A stretch of DNA of 64,000 nucleotides from Streptomyces umbrinus. GTDB lineage: Bacteria; Actinomycetota; Actinomycetes; Streptomycetales; Streptomycetaceae. The position numbers and the translations under genes are program-made. Position 1 is the first letter of the stretch. Every line of letters starts with the position of its first letter. Below, piece by piece: positions 8,838 to 17,978 of the stretch. The DNA is taken from NCBI RefSeq assembly GCF_030817415.1, contig NZ_JAUSZI010000002.1, forward strand, positions 3,596,001-3,660,000, given 5' to 3'. Below the pieces are notes generated by a model that worked only from the letters and a program-made list of their open reading frames with translations, ran no database searches and was not told the DNA's origin.

Positions 8838-9389
8838 TCAGTCGGCGGCGCTGGCGGGCACGGGGACTTCGACAGTCCCTCCGGACCCGCGGTCGATTCC
8901 CTGGCACTCCTGGCCCGCGTCTTCGTCGGCCGCGGCGGGGTGCTGCGTCTCTTCCCTGAGTTCAGTGATGGCGGCCTCGAAGTCCTCCAGCGAGTCGAAC
9001 GCCCGGTACACGGACGCGAAGCGCAGATAGGCGACGAGGTCGAGCTCCTGCAAGGGGCCGAGTATGGCCAGTCCCACGTCGTGGGTGGTCAGTTCGGCGC
9101 TTCCGGTGGCCCGCACCGCCTCCTCGACCCGCTGGCCGAGCTGAGCGAGTGCGTCCTCCGTGACAGGCCTTCCCTGGCACGCCTTGCGCACGCCGTTGAT
9201 GACCTTGGTACGACTGAAGGGCTCGGTGACTCCGGACCGCTTGACCACCATGAGCGAGCACGTCTCCACGGTCGTGAAACGACGGGAGCAGTCGGGACAC
9301 TGGCGGCGCCTGCGGATCGACGTACCGTCGTCCGTCGTACGGCTGTCGACGACGCGGCTGTCGGGGTGCCTGCAGAAGGGGCAGTGCAT
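8838..9389 (-). CDS. nrdR: Transcriptional repressor NrdR
   Basis: NrdR senses ATP/dATP through an ATP-cone domain and represses ribonucleotide reductase genes. This copy is 183 residues from the ATG at 9389 ([13 protein letters not shown]), with GAGGAGG about 9 nt upstream; the longer frame to 9533 lacks family similarity. The zinc ribbon cysteines are C3, C6, C31 and C34 (CPFC...CPDC), followed by RFTTVE and the ATP-cone from about residue 49 to 139. The C-terminal tail is Ala/Asp/Glu-rich and variable. It heads the nrdR-nrdJ transcription unit, and tandem NrdR boxes lie 112-159 nt upstream of its start, so it should autoregulate. Confidence 0.97.
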   Translation of the reverse strand: MHCPFCRHPDSRVVDSRTTDDGTSIRRRRQCPDCSRRFTTVETCSLMVVKRSGVTEPFSRTKVINGVRKACQGRPVTEDALAQLGQRVEEAVRATGSAELTTHDVGLAILGPLQELDLVAYLRFASVYRAFDSLEDFEAAITELREETQHPAAADEDAGQECQGIDRGSGGTVEVPVPASAAD

Positions 9390-9500
9390 CGAACTCCAAC
9401 CCTCCTCACACAAGCACGACTCAATAGCCTCGTCAGGGCCCTTGGGCCCCTCGAAGCAGCCCCCAGCATAGGCGATGACCATGGGTCCGGAAGACCGGGG

Positions 9501-9516
9501 GACCACAACTTCTGGG
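9501..9516 (-). promoter_or_regulatory. NrdR box 2 (nrdR-proximal)
   Basis: On the minus strand the 16-mer CCCAGAAGTTGTGGTC partly fits the palindromic NrdR-box pattern (acACnnnnnnnnGTgt). It lies 32 bp from the other box, three helical turns, the spacing known for cooperative NrdR binding. Confidence 0.6.
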
Positions 9517-9532
9517 CTGCTATTGCAATCCA

Positions 9533-9548
9533 ACCACTAGATGTGGGG
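9533..9548 (-). promoter_or_regulatory. NrdR box 1 (nrdR-distal)
   Basis: On the minus strand the 16-mer CCCCACATCTAGTGGT is an imperfect palindrome matching the NrdR-box pattern. With the second box 32 bp downstream it forms the usual tandem operator of NrdR-controlled reductase operons, here autoregulating nrdR-nrdJ. Confidence 0.65.
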
Positions 9549-9836
9549 ATTGGCTCGTAAATTCGCACCCGGTGCGCGTGTCGCACCCGTATTGGCATGT
9601 GCCGCACGGCCATACCCGTGAGAGGCGTACGGGGATACGGTGGGCGCCACAGGGGCAGGGGGCCGGTTCCCGGCCGACGGGACACCTGGTGGCAGACTGG
9701 CCCTCGCCCCGCTCCGGCCCACAAGGCCATCGCCCCGGCGGTGAAGAGTACAGCAATGAGCGCTTTTGTCCGCCCGGTGCAGCGTTAGCCATACACCCAG
9801 ACACGTGATCGCGTCAGGCCATCCACACTTTTTCAC

Positions 9837-9852
9837 TCGAACGTGTGTTTGG
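9837..9852 (+). promoter_or_regulatory. SOS box (LexA operator) of lexA
   Basis: TCGAACGTGTGTTTGG matches the actinobacterial/Gram-positive SOS box TCGAAC-N4-GTTCGA with an intact left half and a GTTTG right half. It is 59-75 nt upstream of the lexA start, consistent with autorepression. Confidence 0.85.
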
Positions 9853-9911
9853 CGCAACCTTTCGAAAGCAACTACCGTTGTCCAGCAGGGAGACGAACGA
9901 GAGGGGCCGAC

Positions 9912-10691
9912 GTGACCACCACCGCAGACAGTGCCACCATCACTGCCCAGGACCGCTCCCAGGGCCGATTTGAGCCGGTGCATGCCATGAATGAAGTGAA
10001 CCAGGAGGGGCCCAAGCCCACACGCTCCCTGCCGGGCCGACCTCCAGGTATCCGGGCGGACAGCTCCGGACTCACCGACCGGCAGCGCCGGGTGATCGAG
10101 GTCATCAGGGACTCCGTGCAGCGGCGCGGATACCCGCCGTCGATGCGGGAGATCGGACAGGCCGTCGGCCTCTCCAGCACCTCCTCGGTCGCACACCAGC
10201 TGATGGCACTGGAGCGCAAGGGCTTCCTGCGCCGCGACCCGCACCGACCGCGAGCATACGAGGTCCGTGGGTCCGACCAGTCCACCGCGCAGCCCACCGA
10301 CACGGCGGGCAAGCCGGCCGCGTCGTACGTCCCGCTGGTCGGCCGGATCGCGGCCGGTGGCCCGATCCTCGCCGAGGAGTCGGTCGAGGACGTGTTCCCG
10401 CTGCCCCGGCAGCTGGTGGGTGACGGCGAGCTGTTCGTCCTGAAGGTCGTCGGAGACTCGATGATCGAGGCCGCGATCTGTGACGGGGACTGGGTGACGG
10501 TCCGCCGCCAGCCGGTCGCGGAGAACGGCGACATCGTGGCGGCCATGCTGGACGGCGAGGCCACGGTCAAGCGCTTCAAGCGCGAGGACGGCCACGTGTG
10601 GCTGCTCCCGCACAACTCCGCGTACCAGCCGATCCCCGGCGACGAGGCCACCATCCTCGGCAAGGTCGTGGCGGTGCTGCGGCGGATCTGA
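9912..10691 (+). CDS. lexA: LexA SOS repressor
   Basis: LexA represses DNA-damage genes and self-cleaves when stimulated by the RecA filament. This 259-residue protein starts at GTG 9912 (GAGAGGGG five nt upstream). It has a disordered N-terminal extension of about 50 residues usual in Streptomyces, then the winged-helix DNA-binding domain ([31 protein letters not shown], residues 54-115) and the S24 peptidase domain. The cleavage site is A148-G149 in RIAAGGPI, the catalytic serine S183 in GDSM and the lysine K220 in ATVKRF. It is monocistronic, divergent from nrdR and carries its own SOS box. Confidence 0.98.
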   Translation: MTTTADSATITAQDRSQGRFEPVHAMNEVNQEGPKPTRSLPGRPPGIRADSSGLTDRQRRVIEVIRDSVQRRGYPPSMREIGQAVGLSSTSSVAHQLMALERKGFLRRDPHRPRAYEVRGSDQSTAQPTDTAGKPAASYVPLVGRIAAGGPILAEESVEDVFPLPRQLVGDGELFVLKVVGDSMIEAAICDGDWVTVRRQPVAENGDIVAAMLDGEATVKRFKREDGHVWLLPHNSAYQPIPGDEATILGKVVAVLRRI

Positions 10692-10705
10692 CTCCGCCCC
10701 TGACC

Positions 10706-10739
10706 GGGCCCCGGGACCCCTGCGCCGGTTCCGGGGCCC
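10706..10739. terminator. Terminator hairpin after lexA
   Basis: A 9-bp perfect stem GGGCCCCGG / CCGGGGCCC lies 15 nt after the lexA stop, with a 16-nt loop. It precedes an even stronger hairpin in the same convergent gap. Confidence 0.7.
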
Positions 10740-10759
10740 TGTGCTGTCCCCACGTGCGC

Positions 10760-10808
10760 ACGTCAGTAGCCTGCTCCCGCGCCTCAGCCGGGAGCAGGCT
10801 ACTGACGT
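10760..10808. terminator. Bidirectional terminator with 19-bp perfect stem
   Basis: The arm ACGTCAGTAGCCTGCTCCC (10760-10778) is repeated exactly as its complement at 10790-10808, with an 11-nt loop. The right arm directly abuts the TAG stop of the DinG-like gene, so this hairpin ends the leftward helicase transcript and can also stop lexA read-through. Confidence 0.88.
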
Positions 10809-12830
10809 CTACGCCTCTTCTGGCTTCGCCTCTTCGGTCGCCTGTTCCGCTTCTGCGTTCTGTTCCGCCTTCTTCGCCACCTCGTCGATGGCGGCCAGGG
10901 ACCTGCGCACCTGGTTACGGTCCGTCGTGAACCAGAAGTCGGGCAGTGACGCCTTCAGATAGCTGCCGTAGCGAGCCGTGGCGAGCCTCTGGTCCAGCAC
11001 GGCGACCACACCGCGGTCCCCCGTCGCCCGTACGAGACGGCCGGCCCCCTGGGCCATCAGCAGGGCCGCGTGGGTGGCCGCGACGGCCATGAAGCCGTTG
11101 CCCCCGGCGTCCTCGACCGCCTTCTGGCGGGCGCTCATCAGCGGGTCGTCGGGGCGGGGGAAGGGGATCTTGTCCATGACGACCAGCTGGCAGCTGGCGC
11201 CCGGGACGTCCACGCCCTGCCAGAGCGAGAGCGTGCCGAAGAGGCAGGTCTTCGGGTCCGCCGCGAAGTTCTTGATCAGCTCGCCGAGTGTCTCCTCGCC
11301 CTGGAGCAGGATGGGGAACTCCGGGATGCGGGAGCGCAGTTCCTCCGCGGCGAGCTGGGCTGCCCGCATCGAGGAGAACAGGCCGAGCGTGCGGCCGCCG
11401 GCGGCCTGGATCAGCTCGGTGAGCTCGTCGAGCATGTCCCCGCGGTCACTGTCACGCGCGGGGCGCGCGAGGTGCTTCGCGACGTACAGGATGCCCTGCT
11501 TGCCGTAGTCGAAGGGCGAACCGACGTCGATGCCCTTCCAGGGCGGGATGTCCTCGCCCTCGATGCCTTCCGGGGCCAGGCCCAGTGAGGCACCCACGCC
11601 GTTGAAGTCGCCGCCGAGCTTGAGCGTGGCCGAGGCCAGGACGACGGAGCGGTCCGTGAAGAGCTTCTCGCGCAGCAGACCCGACACGGACATCGGGGCG
11701 ACCCGCAGGGAAGCTCCGAACCGGTCGTGCCTCTCGTACCAGACGACGTCCCACTCCGAGCCGTTCGTGATCCGCTCCGCCACGTCGTGGACCGACTCCA
11801 CGGAGGCGAGGGCCTGTTTTCGGACCGCGTCCTCGTCACTGACGGACTTGTCGCGAGTCGCACCGATCGCCGAGATGACCGTACGCGCGGCGTCCCGCAG
11901 GGCCATCAGCGCGTATCCGAGATCTTCGGGGACCTCCTCCAGGCGGCCGGGCAGAGCGAGCTCCATCAGGCGCTCGAAGCCCTCGGCGGCCGTCTGGAGC
12001 TGGTCGGCCGCCTTCTCGTTGACGAGCTTCGCGACGCGGCGCACGGCGCGGTTGACCTGGCCCGGGGTGAGCTCGCCGGTCGCGACTCCGGTGACGCGGG
12101 AGACCAGCTCGTGCGCCTCGTCCACGATCAGCACCTCGTGCTGCGGGAGGACCGGGGCGCCTTCGATGGCGTCGATCGCGAGTAGGGCGTGGTTGGTGAC
12201 GACGACCTCGGCGAGCTTGGCGCGCTCGCGGGCCATCTCGGCGAAGCACTCCGCTCCGTAGGCACACTTCGAGGCGCCGAGGCACTCCCTGGAGGACACC
12301 GAGATCTGCGACCAGGCCCGGTCCGAGACACCGGGGGTGAGATCGTCGCGGTCGCCCGTCTCGGTCTCGTCCGCCCAGTCCCGCATCCGCAGCAGGTCCT
12401 GGCCCAGCTTGCTGGTGGGAGCGGCCGCCTCGAACTGGTCGAAGAGGCCCTCCTCCTCGTCCTGTGGGACGCCTTCGTGGAGGCGGTGCAGGCACATGTA
12501 GTTCGACCGGCCCTTGAGCATCGCGAACTCGGGGCGGCGGCGCAGCAGCGGATGCAGGGCGTCCACCGTGCGCGGCAGGTCCCGCTCCACGAGCTGGCGC
12601 TGGAGCGCCAGGGTGGCCGTCGCCACGACGACCCGCTCCCCGTGCGCGAGCGCGGGCACCAGGTATCCGAGCGACTTTCCGGTACCCGTGCCGGCCTGGA
12701 CCAGCAGATGGGAGCCGTCGTCGATGGCCTGCTCGACGGCTTCGGCCATGGTCACCTGGCCAGGGCGCTCCGTACCGCCGACGGCTGTGACGGCGGCATG
12801 CAGGAGTTCGGGGAGTGAGGGCTCTGTCAT
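10809..12830 (-). CDS. DinG/XPD-like ATP-dependent DNA helicase
   Basis: A 673-residue superfamily 2 helicase of the DinG/XPD/Rad3 type that unwinds DNA 5' to 3' and may resolve R-loops or forked structures. Walker A is AGTGTGKS (46-53), followed by TATLALQRQL, four candidate Fe-S ligand cysteines (one in SNYMCLHR, three in SRECLGASKCAYGAECFAE), and the DEAH box in LIVDEAHEL. Late motifs are FGTLSLWQGVDVPG, DKIPFPRPDDPL and GAGRLVRATGDRGVVAVLDQR. Length is usual. It is next to lexA and convergent with it, but I saw no SOS box within the 136 bp upstream, so damage control is not supported. Confidence 0.93.
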   Translation of the reverse strand: MTEPSLPELLHAAVTAVGGTERPGQVTMAEAVEQAIDDGSHLLVQAGTGTGKSLGYLVPALAHGERVVVATATLALQRQLVERDLPRTVDALHPLLRRRPEFAMLKGRSNYMCLHRLHEGVPQDEEEGLFDQFEAAAPTSKLGQDLLRMRDWADETETGDRDDLTPGVSDRAWSQISVSSRECLGASKCAYGAECFAEMARERAKLAEVVVTNHALLAIDAIEGAPVLPQHEVLIVDEAHELVSRVTGVATGELTPGQVNRAVRRVAKLVNEKAADQLQTAAEGFERLMELALPGRLEEVPEDLGYALMALRDAARTVISAIGATRDKSVSDEDAVRKQALASVESVHDVAERITNGSEWDVVWYERHDRFGASLRVAPMSVSGLLREKLFTDRSVVLASATLKLGGDFNGVGASLGLAPEGIEGEDIPPWKGIDVGSPFDYGKQGILYVAKHLARPARDSDRGDMLDELTELIQAAGGRTLGLFSSMRAAQLAAEELRSRIPEFPILLQGEETLGELIKNFAADPKTCLFGTLSLWQGVDVPGASCQLVVMDKIPFPRPDDPLMSARQKAVEDAGGNGFMAVAATHAALLMAQGAGRLVRATGDRGVVAVLDQRLATARYGSYLKASLPDFWFTTDRNQVRRSLAAIDEVAKKAEQNAEAEQATEEAKPEEA

Positions 12831-12966
12831 AGCCCGACCACCCTACGGGGCCGCACTGACAACCGGGCGATCAAGGCCGGGGCGAGGGACGCGATCAAGA
12901 CGGGTGCACGGCCGGTGACACGGTGAGTGAAGTGACCGTCGGAGGCATCGATGATGCGGTCAGTGA

Positions 12967-14927
12967 TCATGGCTGGTGCAGCGGGTTCGGAACGGTGCCG
13001 TGCACGGCGGCGTGCGGGCGCTGGGGGCGGTCACGGTAGCCGTCCAGGTGCAGTCGGTTGCGGTTGAGGCACAGCCGCTCGATACGCGGAGTGAGCAGGT
13101 CGAACGTTTCGTAGCGTTCCTTCAGCTCCGGGAAGAGCCTGTGGTGACGGAGGATCTCCGCCCGGACGAGCGACCAGAACTCGGCCTCCGGAACGCCCAG
13201 TTGCGCCTCGCAGAGCGGGGCCAGAAAGCGGAAGACACCGACGAAGAGCCCGGAGTGGATGAACTGCGTGAGGAAGGCGGCCGGTTCCGTGAGCAGAACG
13301 GCCCGTACGTCGTCCGGCATGGAGGCGTGCTCGGGCAGCCGCTCGGCGCTGACGTTCACGTCGTCCACGAAGTCCTTCACCGCGAGTCGGACGGGTACGT
13401 CGTGGTCGTCGAAGACAACGATCGCGTTCTCGCCATGGGGGCTGAACACAGTGCCGTAGCGGTAGAGGAAGTGCAGCAGGGGCGGCAGCAGCGCGGCGAA
13501 GAGACAGCGCAGCCAGATCCGCGGGGCCAGGCCCGAGCGTTCGACGAGCTCCGCCGTGAAGGCCCGGCCGTCGGGGTCGGTGTGCAGGAGAGCGGCCAGA
13601 GTGCGGGCGCGTTCACCGGGCGCCAGATGGCGGCAGAGCGGCTCACGCCAGATCGCGCCGAGCAACTCCTTGTACTGGTACGGGACTTCCGGAAGCGTGT
13701 CGTACACGGGGTGCCCGACCGTGACGGAAGCGACCTCGCCGAGGAGGATCACCCCGCAGGTGTCGCGCAGGAAGGGGTCCGCGTCGCGCAAGCCGTGCAT
13801 CCAGGCGGTGACGGCGGGTGCCGCGAGAGTGCGCTCCGTCGGGAGGCCGCGCCACACCAGGGTGTTGAGGACGGACAGCGGCAGTTTGACGGTGTGCCGG
13901 TCCGGGCGTGAGGTGTTGAGGAAGGTACGGACCGACTGCTGGGGCAGGCGTAAATCGGCGTCCGGGGGCAGCGGAACGATGGCGCCTGCGGCGACCGAGG
14001 GCGCGAAGAGCGGCAGCACGACGTCGTTCCACTGCCAGGGGTGCACGGGCAGGTAGAGGTACGACTCCGGCGTGAGCCCGCGCGCGCGTAGTGCGACGTC
14101 GTAGGACTCCCTGGTTGTGGGATCGAGCTCGCGCGCGTAGAGCTCGTCCGCGGTCTCCAGGCCCGCGACGCCCCGGTATGTGGCCAGCGAGGTGTGCACC
14201 GCGATCCACGGCAGGGCCGTCCCTCTGCGACCCTCGGGTGCCCAGTGGGCGGCGTCCGTGGCGGAGAAGCCGAGGCGGCCTTTGTTGAGGACGATCCAGG
14301 GGTGGCCCGTCTGATGGCCTTCCAGCTCGGCGTATCCGAGGTCGGCGAGCCGGGCTGCCGGCAGCGCTGTGTGGTCGAGGCGCGCGTCCGCCGCGAGTGT
14401 GGTGGTCAGTTCCCTGATGACGTGCCCGAGGGTGGCTCCGTCGAGCCCGAGGGTGGCGCGGGCACGGGTGAGGAAGTCGAGGGGGTCGGGGTGTAGGAGT
14501 GTGAGGGTTGCGGTCCCGCGGTCTCGCCTGGCGCTCCGCCTGCCTCGGTCAAGGTGAGGGAGGACGGATCGACCTGCCAGCTGTCGTACGCGCCGCGGCG
14601 GGCCCGGAAGGCGATGGTGCCGCCGGCGTCGAGGCGGAGGGTGTACAAACGCTCGTCGTCGGCTCCTGCAGCGGGCGGCGAATCGTCTCCTCTGGGCTCC
14701 GGGGCTCCGACCGGTGCCGTGACCTCGGGAGCACAGGTGGCCGCCACGGCCTCACCGGAGCGGTTCCCGTCCGCCTCGGGTACCAGGATCTCCTCGTGCG
14801 CGAACTCCCCGATCATCTTTGCGAGCAGGCGGCGCCCCGCTCTTTCCCATCGCTCCGGGCTCAGTTCGGGCGGGTCGTAGAGCCACGACGGCCCTCCGGG
14901 AGTCGGGGCGGCGGACGGGTTCGGCAC
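12967..14927 (-). pseudogene. IucA/IucC-family siderophore synthetase, frameshifted
   Basis: Two frames together make one NRPS-independent siderophore synthetase. The first, from GTG 14927 (GAGGAG upstream), encodes WERAGRRLLAKMIGEFAHEE and AFRARRGAYDSWQVDPSSL, the family's N-terminus. The reading then has to change frame by one base between about 14500 and 14550, after which TATLTLLHPDPLDFLTRARA, EGHQTGHPWIVLNKGRLGFS, LPVHPWQWNDVV, SVRTFLNTSRPDRHTVKLPL and FSPHGENAIVVFDDHDVPVR continue to the stop at 12967. The joined product of about 650 residues is the normal size. The gene is either a pseudogene or holds a sequencing error; a translated 410-residue piece from GTG 14199 would lack the ATP-binding N-terminal part. 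It is the last gene of the siderophore operon. Confidence 0.8.
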
Positions 14928-14984
14928 GGGGACTCCTCGACTGGGAACCTGATCGGGGCGAGCGGTGTACTAAAAGTGACGGCG

Positions 14985-15860
14985 CTACAACAGATCGCGC
15001 AGGGCCCGGTCCCGGACCATGAGGGCTGCCTTCTTGTCGGGCAGATCGACTTCGGCGGAGAACCGGAAGCCGGCACTGAGAAAGGCGGACACGGAGGGGA
15101 TGTTGCGGAGGTCGGGTTCAGCGATGACGCGTGCGCATGAGGGACGACGGTCGAGGACGAGATCGGAGACGGCTCTGAGCAGAGTCGTGCCGAGCCCACG
15201 CCCGCGATTGGCGACACCACCGATGAGGAGGTGGATACCGGTGTCGTGAAGGCGCGCGGGGTAGTGGCGGGCCAGGGGGTCGAGATCCGCCCGGTAGATC
15301 TCCCAATAGCTCATCGGCGTGCCGTCCAGCACACCGAGACATGGGACGCTGCGCCCGTCGCCGCCGAGCTGGGCGCGCAGGTGGTCCTCGGTCGCCGTCC
15401 CGGGTCCGGAGAGCTCCCAGAAGGCGGCCACGGCAGGGTCGTTCATCCAGCGGCTGATGAGCGGAAGGTCTCGGTCGAGGTCTACGGGGACCAAGTGGAA
15501 GACACCCGCGGCGGTGGCTGTCGGCCCCCAGTCACCGACGTGGTCGAGCAGGTCGTCACCGGCCGGGGCGACCGGGGCGGGCCACGCTGTGCCCGGCGCC
15601 GAGGCATACGCCGTGCCCACCGTGCTCCGGCCCCCGCCGTTCCGCTCTGCCCGTTCCGCGGCTCCCCGGGCCGTTTCGGCCTGCGCTCCCCCGGCCGCCT
15701 CGCCCCTCGCTTCCTCGGCCTTCCCGGCGAAGAGCGCGAGGAGTTCGTCGGGCAGGCGCAGATCGAGGGTGTCCTCGGTGTCCGCACCGGGACCCGTGTC
15801 GCTGCCGGCGGTGGTGTAGGGGGCGGTACCGGCGTCGGTGCTCGCATCGGTGGGAGGCAC
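14985..15860 (-). CDS. Siderophore GNAT acyltransferase (AlcB/IucB/RhbD-like)
   Basis: The 291-residue protein has an Ala/Gly/Glu-rich linker for the first 100 residues and a GNAT domain after VFHLVPVDLDRDLPLISRWM. Motifs of the AlcB/IucB group are NDPAVAAFWELSGP, MSYWEIYRAD, DTGIHLLIGG and RGRGLGTTLLRAV (acyl-CoA loop). Family members acylate an N-hydroxylated diamine or lysine with acetyl-, succinyl- or longer acyl-CoA, giving the hydroxamate arm. It sits between the two IucA/IucC genes with 39 and 57 nt gaps, clearly one operon. The acyl donor is not predictable. Its N-terminal extension is longer than in the E. coli protein. Confidence 0.87.
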   Translation of the reverse strand: MPPTDASTDAGTAPYTTAGSDTGPGADTEDTLDLRLPDELLALFAGKAEEARGEAAGGAQAETARGAAERAERNGGGRSTVGTAYASAPGTAWPAPVAPAGDDLLDHVGDWGPTATAAGVFHLVPVDLDRDLPLISRWMNDPAVAAFWELSGPGTATEDHLRAQLGGDGRSVPCLGVLDGTPMSYWEIYRADLDPLARHYPARLHDTGIHLLIGGVANRGRGLGTTLLRAVSDLVLDRRPSCARVIAEPDLRNIPSVSAFLSAGFRFSAEVDLPDKKAALMVRDRALRDLL

Positions 15861-15899
15861 GGCGACGCTCCTCTCAGGAGACGGGGTGGGTCATGTTCC

Positions 15900-17978
15900 T
15901 CAGGAATGAAGGGGGTTGGCGATGGTGACGTAGACGGACTGGGTGTCGACCGGACCGACGAGTTCGTCGAGGCCGTGCAGCCGGGTCAGCAGGTTGGCCT
16001 TGCAGCGCAGAACGGGTGAGTCGAGCAGTTGGGCAGGCAGGGAGGTACGCAGCCGGGCGGGCCCCGAGGCGACGTCGGCGAGGAATCGTCGGAAGGCTGC
16101 GAGCAGCAGCCGTTCGTCGGCGAGGCGCTGGGAGCCGAAGGCTCCGATGAGGCCGAGCACGTTGTTGATGCCGAGGTAGTAGGCGAAGCGCTCGTCGGTG
16201 ACCTCGTCGGAGACGAAGGTGTCGCTCTGTTCGCCGATGCCGGGAAGGCGCTTGTCCAGTTCCGCGCGCCGGGACTCGCGGAAGTAGTAGCCCTGGTTGT
16301 CGCGGTAGCGGCCGCCCGTGGGCCACCCTTCCTGGTCCAGCAGGAGCAGGGTGTTCTGTTGGTGGGCCTCCAGCGCGATGCCCGCCTCGCTGTCCAGCCA
16401 GAGGACGGGGCGGACGACCTGCTCCAGGTAGCGCAGGAACCACTCGGCGGCGACGGCACCGCGTGGCCGGCCTGTGCGGCCGGCGAGCCGGGTGACGATC
16501 TCGGTGAGCCTGGCCCGTGTCGTGGTCCGGCTCTGCTCGGGATGCTGCTGTCCGGTGGGCTGCGCCTGGGGCCTGGGCGAGACGAGTCCGGCGACACAGG
16601 AGACGTCGTCCGTCAGCGTGAACGGATTGTGGCGGATCATCACGTCGAGGCCGGACACGGGGTTGCCGTCCGGATCGTTCACTGCGAGCCAGGCCGGGTC
16701 GCGGACGATGTCGAAGCCCGGGTGGACGGCCTGCCACTGCTCGGCGAGGCCTCCGCGCAGCAGCCGGTGGACCTCGACACCGCGGTGAAGCTCCTTGCGG
16801 AGGTTCTCCCGGCGGGAGTTGGTGATCCGCAGGCCCAGCGACAGCTTCAGCATCGCGGGGGCGCCGGAGCGGTAGAGAGTGCGTACGGAGGAGGTGGGGT
16901 GCCAGGGGGAGCCATGGGGACCGAGGTCCAGGAGCAGTCCGGCGTCCAGAAGTTTCGCCGTATCCGGGCGGTGGCGGATCTCGCGGACCTGCCAGGGGTG
17001 CATCGGCAGCGCAGCGCATCCGTCGGGCAACCGCAGTCCGGCACCGGCGAGCCGGGGCGTGAGCTGCTCTGCGGGCACCAGGCGGCCTCGCTCGGTCCAG
17101 GCCGAGTCGGTGGCGAGCGCGGAGGGGGCGACGGCCATCCAGTGCAGAGGGAAGGAGCCGCGCAACTCGGGTGAGTAGAGGCGGGTTTCGGCCCCGGAGA
17201 GTCCCTCGCGGCTCTTCGGAGTGGGGTGCAGCGGGTGGCCGAGCAGCAGCGCCTGCTCGGCCGAGAGGAAGAGGTCGGGGCCGTCGGCGGGGTTCTCCCT
17301 GCGGTCCGTGATGAAGAGGACGGTCCGCCGTACGGAGTCGGCGACGCGGCCGACCAGGTCACCGCCGTCGGCCGAGGCGTGGGACTGGGCGGGAGTGTCC
17401 GTGGTGTCGGAGGCGGGGGACTCGGCAGGAGTGTCCGCGGCGTCGGAGGCGTGGGGCTCAGCAGGAGTGTCCGTCTCGTCGGACGCACTTGGCTCGGCGG
17501 GTGCGCCCGGGGCGATGAGGGCGGTCGGCTGGGTGGGAGCGCCGGTCGTCGGGGTCTCGCGTCCCAGGAGGGCCGCGAGGGTGACCGCGTCCGTGGGAGG
17601 TGCCTGGTCGGGGGCGTCGGAGAGGTAGGGAGGGCCGAGGCGGTGCCATCCCGTGGGAGACCAGTAGTGGACGGGAACGACTAGGGCTGTGCCGCTCGCG
17701 GGGAGGGGGATGCGGAGGGTGCCGTCGTCGGGGGCGGCGAGGTCGTGCTCGCGTACCCAGCAGCGCAGCAGGTTCTCGATGGCGGCGGCCTGGGCCGCGG
17801 TGTGCGGATCGGGGTGTTCCAGCAGGTCGGTGGTGGCCCCGCGCAGCCGTTCGGACTCCTGGGACCCGGTCTTCTGCCTGGGGACCGATTCGGCCCCCGA
17901 CCCGAGCGGGGCCTGTGTGCCGCGCCCTCCTCGCTCGTGGGTGTAGGGGTGGCCGTCGGGTGCGGGGATGGCGTTCAA
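15900..17978 (-). CDS. IucA/IucC-family siderophore synthetase
   Basis: This 692-residue ATP-dependent synthetase joins a citrate- or succinyl-type carboxylate with a hydroxylated polyamine. It starts at TTG 17978 with GAGGAAG four nt upstream. The IucA core covers most of the protein: GHPLHPTPKSREGLSG, ALPMHPWQVREI, SPWHPTSSVRTLYR, MLKLSLGLRITNSRRENL, the C-terminal FhuF-like part with EAHQQNTLLLLD and GRYRDNQGYYFRESRR. A linker at about residues 160-204 consists of near-identical 12-residue repeats (see repeat entry) and interrupts the N-terminal part, unlike most homologues. It is the second gene of the operon, 242 nt downstream of the aminotransferase. Confidence 0.92.
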   Translation of the reverse strand: MNAIPAPDGHPYTHERGGRGTQAPLGSGAESVPRQKTGSQESERLRGATTDLLEHPDPHTAAQAAAIENLLRCWVREHDLAAPDDGTLRIPLPASGTALVVPVHYWSPTGWHRLGPPYLSDAPDQAPPTDAVTLAALLGRETPTTGAPTQPTALIAPGAPAEPSASDETDTPAEPHASDAADTPAESPASDTTDTPAQSHASADGGDLVGRVADSVRRTVLFITDRRENPADGPDLFLSAEQALLLGHPLHPTPKSREGLSGAETRLYSPELRGSFPLHWMAVAPSALATDSAWTERGRLVPAEQLTPRLAGAGLRLPDGCAALPMHPWQVREIRHRPDTAKLLDAGLLLDLGPHGSPWHPTSSVRTLYRSGAPAMLKLSLGLRITNSRRENLRKELHRGVEVHRLLRGGLAEQWQAVHPGFDIVRDPAWLAVNDPDGNPVSGLDVMIRHNPFTLTDDVSCVAGLVSPRPQAQPTGQQHPEQSRTTTRARLTEIVTRLAGRTGRPRGAVAAEWFLRYLEQVVRPVLWLDSEAGIALEAHQQNTLLLLDQEGWPTGGRYRDNQGYYFRESRRAELDKRLPGIGEQSDTFVSDEVTDERFAYYLGINNVLGLIGAFGSQRLADERLLLAAFRRFLADVASGPARLRTSLPAQLLDSPVLRCKANLLTRLHGLDELVGPVDTQSVYVTIANPLHS
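17367..17502 (-). repeat. 36-bp coding tandem repeats in IucA/IucC gene
   Basis: Three nearly identical 36-bp units begin at 17395, 17431 and 17467 (each with GTGTCCG on the plus strand), plus a partial fourth. They encode the 12-residue motif ASD-x-x-DTPA-[EQ]-x-x, e.g. ASDAADTPAESP. This is a Pro/Ala/Asp-rich linker that can change length by slippage. Confidence 0.85.

Larger units (their letters stand above)
9390..9911. other. nrdR-lexA divergent intergenic region
   Basis: This 522-bp gap between the divergent nrdR and lexA starts holds the control regions of both genes: two NrdR boxes on the nrdR side and one SOS box on the lexA side. The middle part (about 9550-9830) has only short open frames without ribosome sites or recognisable products, and I see no RNA gene there. 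Confidence 0.8.

Noticed and set aside
5624..8959. Plus-strand open frame of 1111 codons opposite nrdJ
   Set aside because: It is the antisense shadow of nrdJ; the composition (Val/Leu/Asp/Gly/Arg-rich) is typical of high-GC antisense frames and no domain is visible.
8690..9911. Cobalamin riboswitch or other RNA control of nrdJ
   Set aside because: No B12-box-like sequence was seen in the nrdR-nrdJ gap or upstream of nrdR; control by NrdR boxes is enough.
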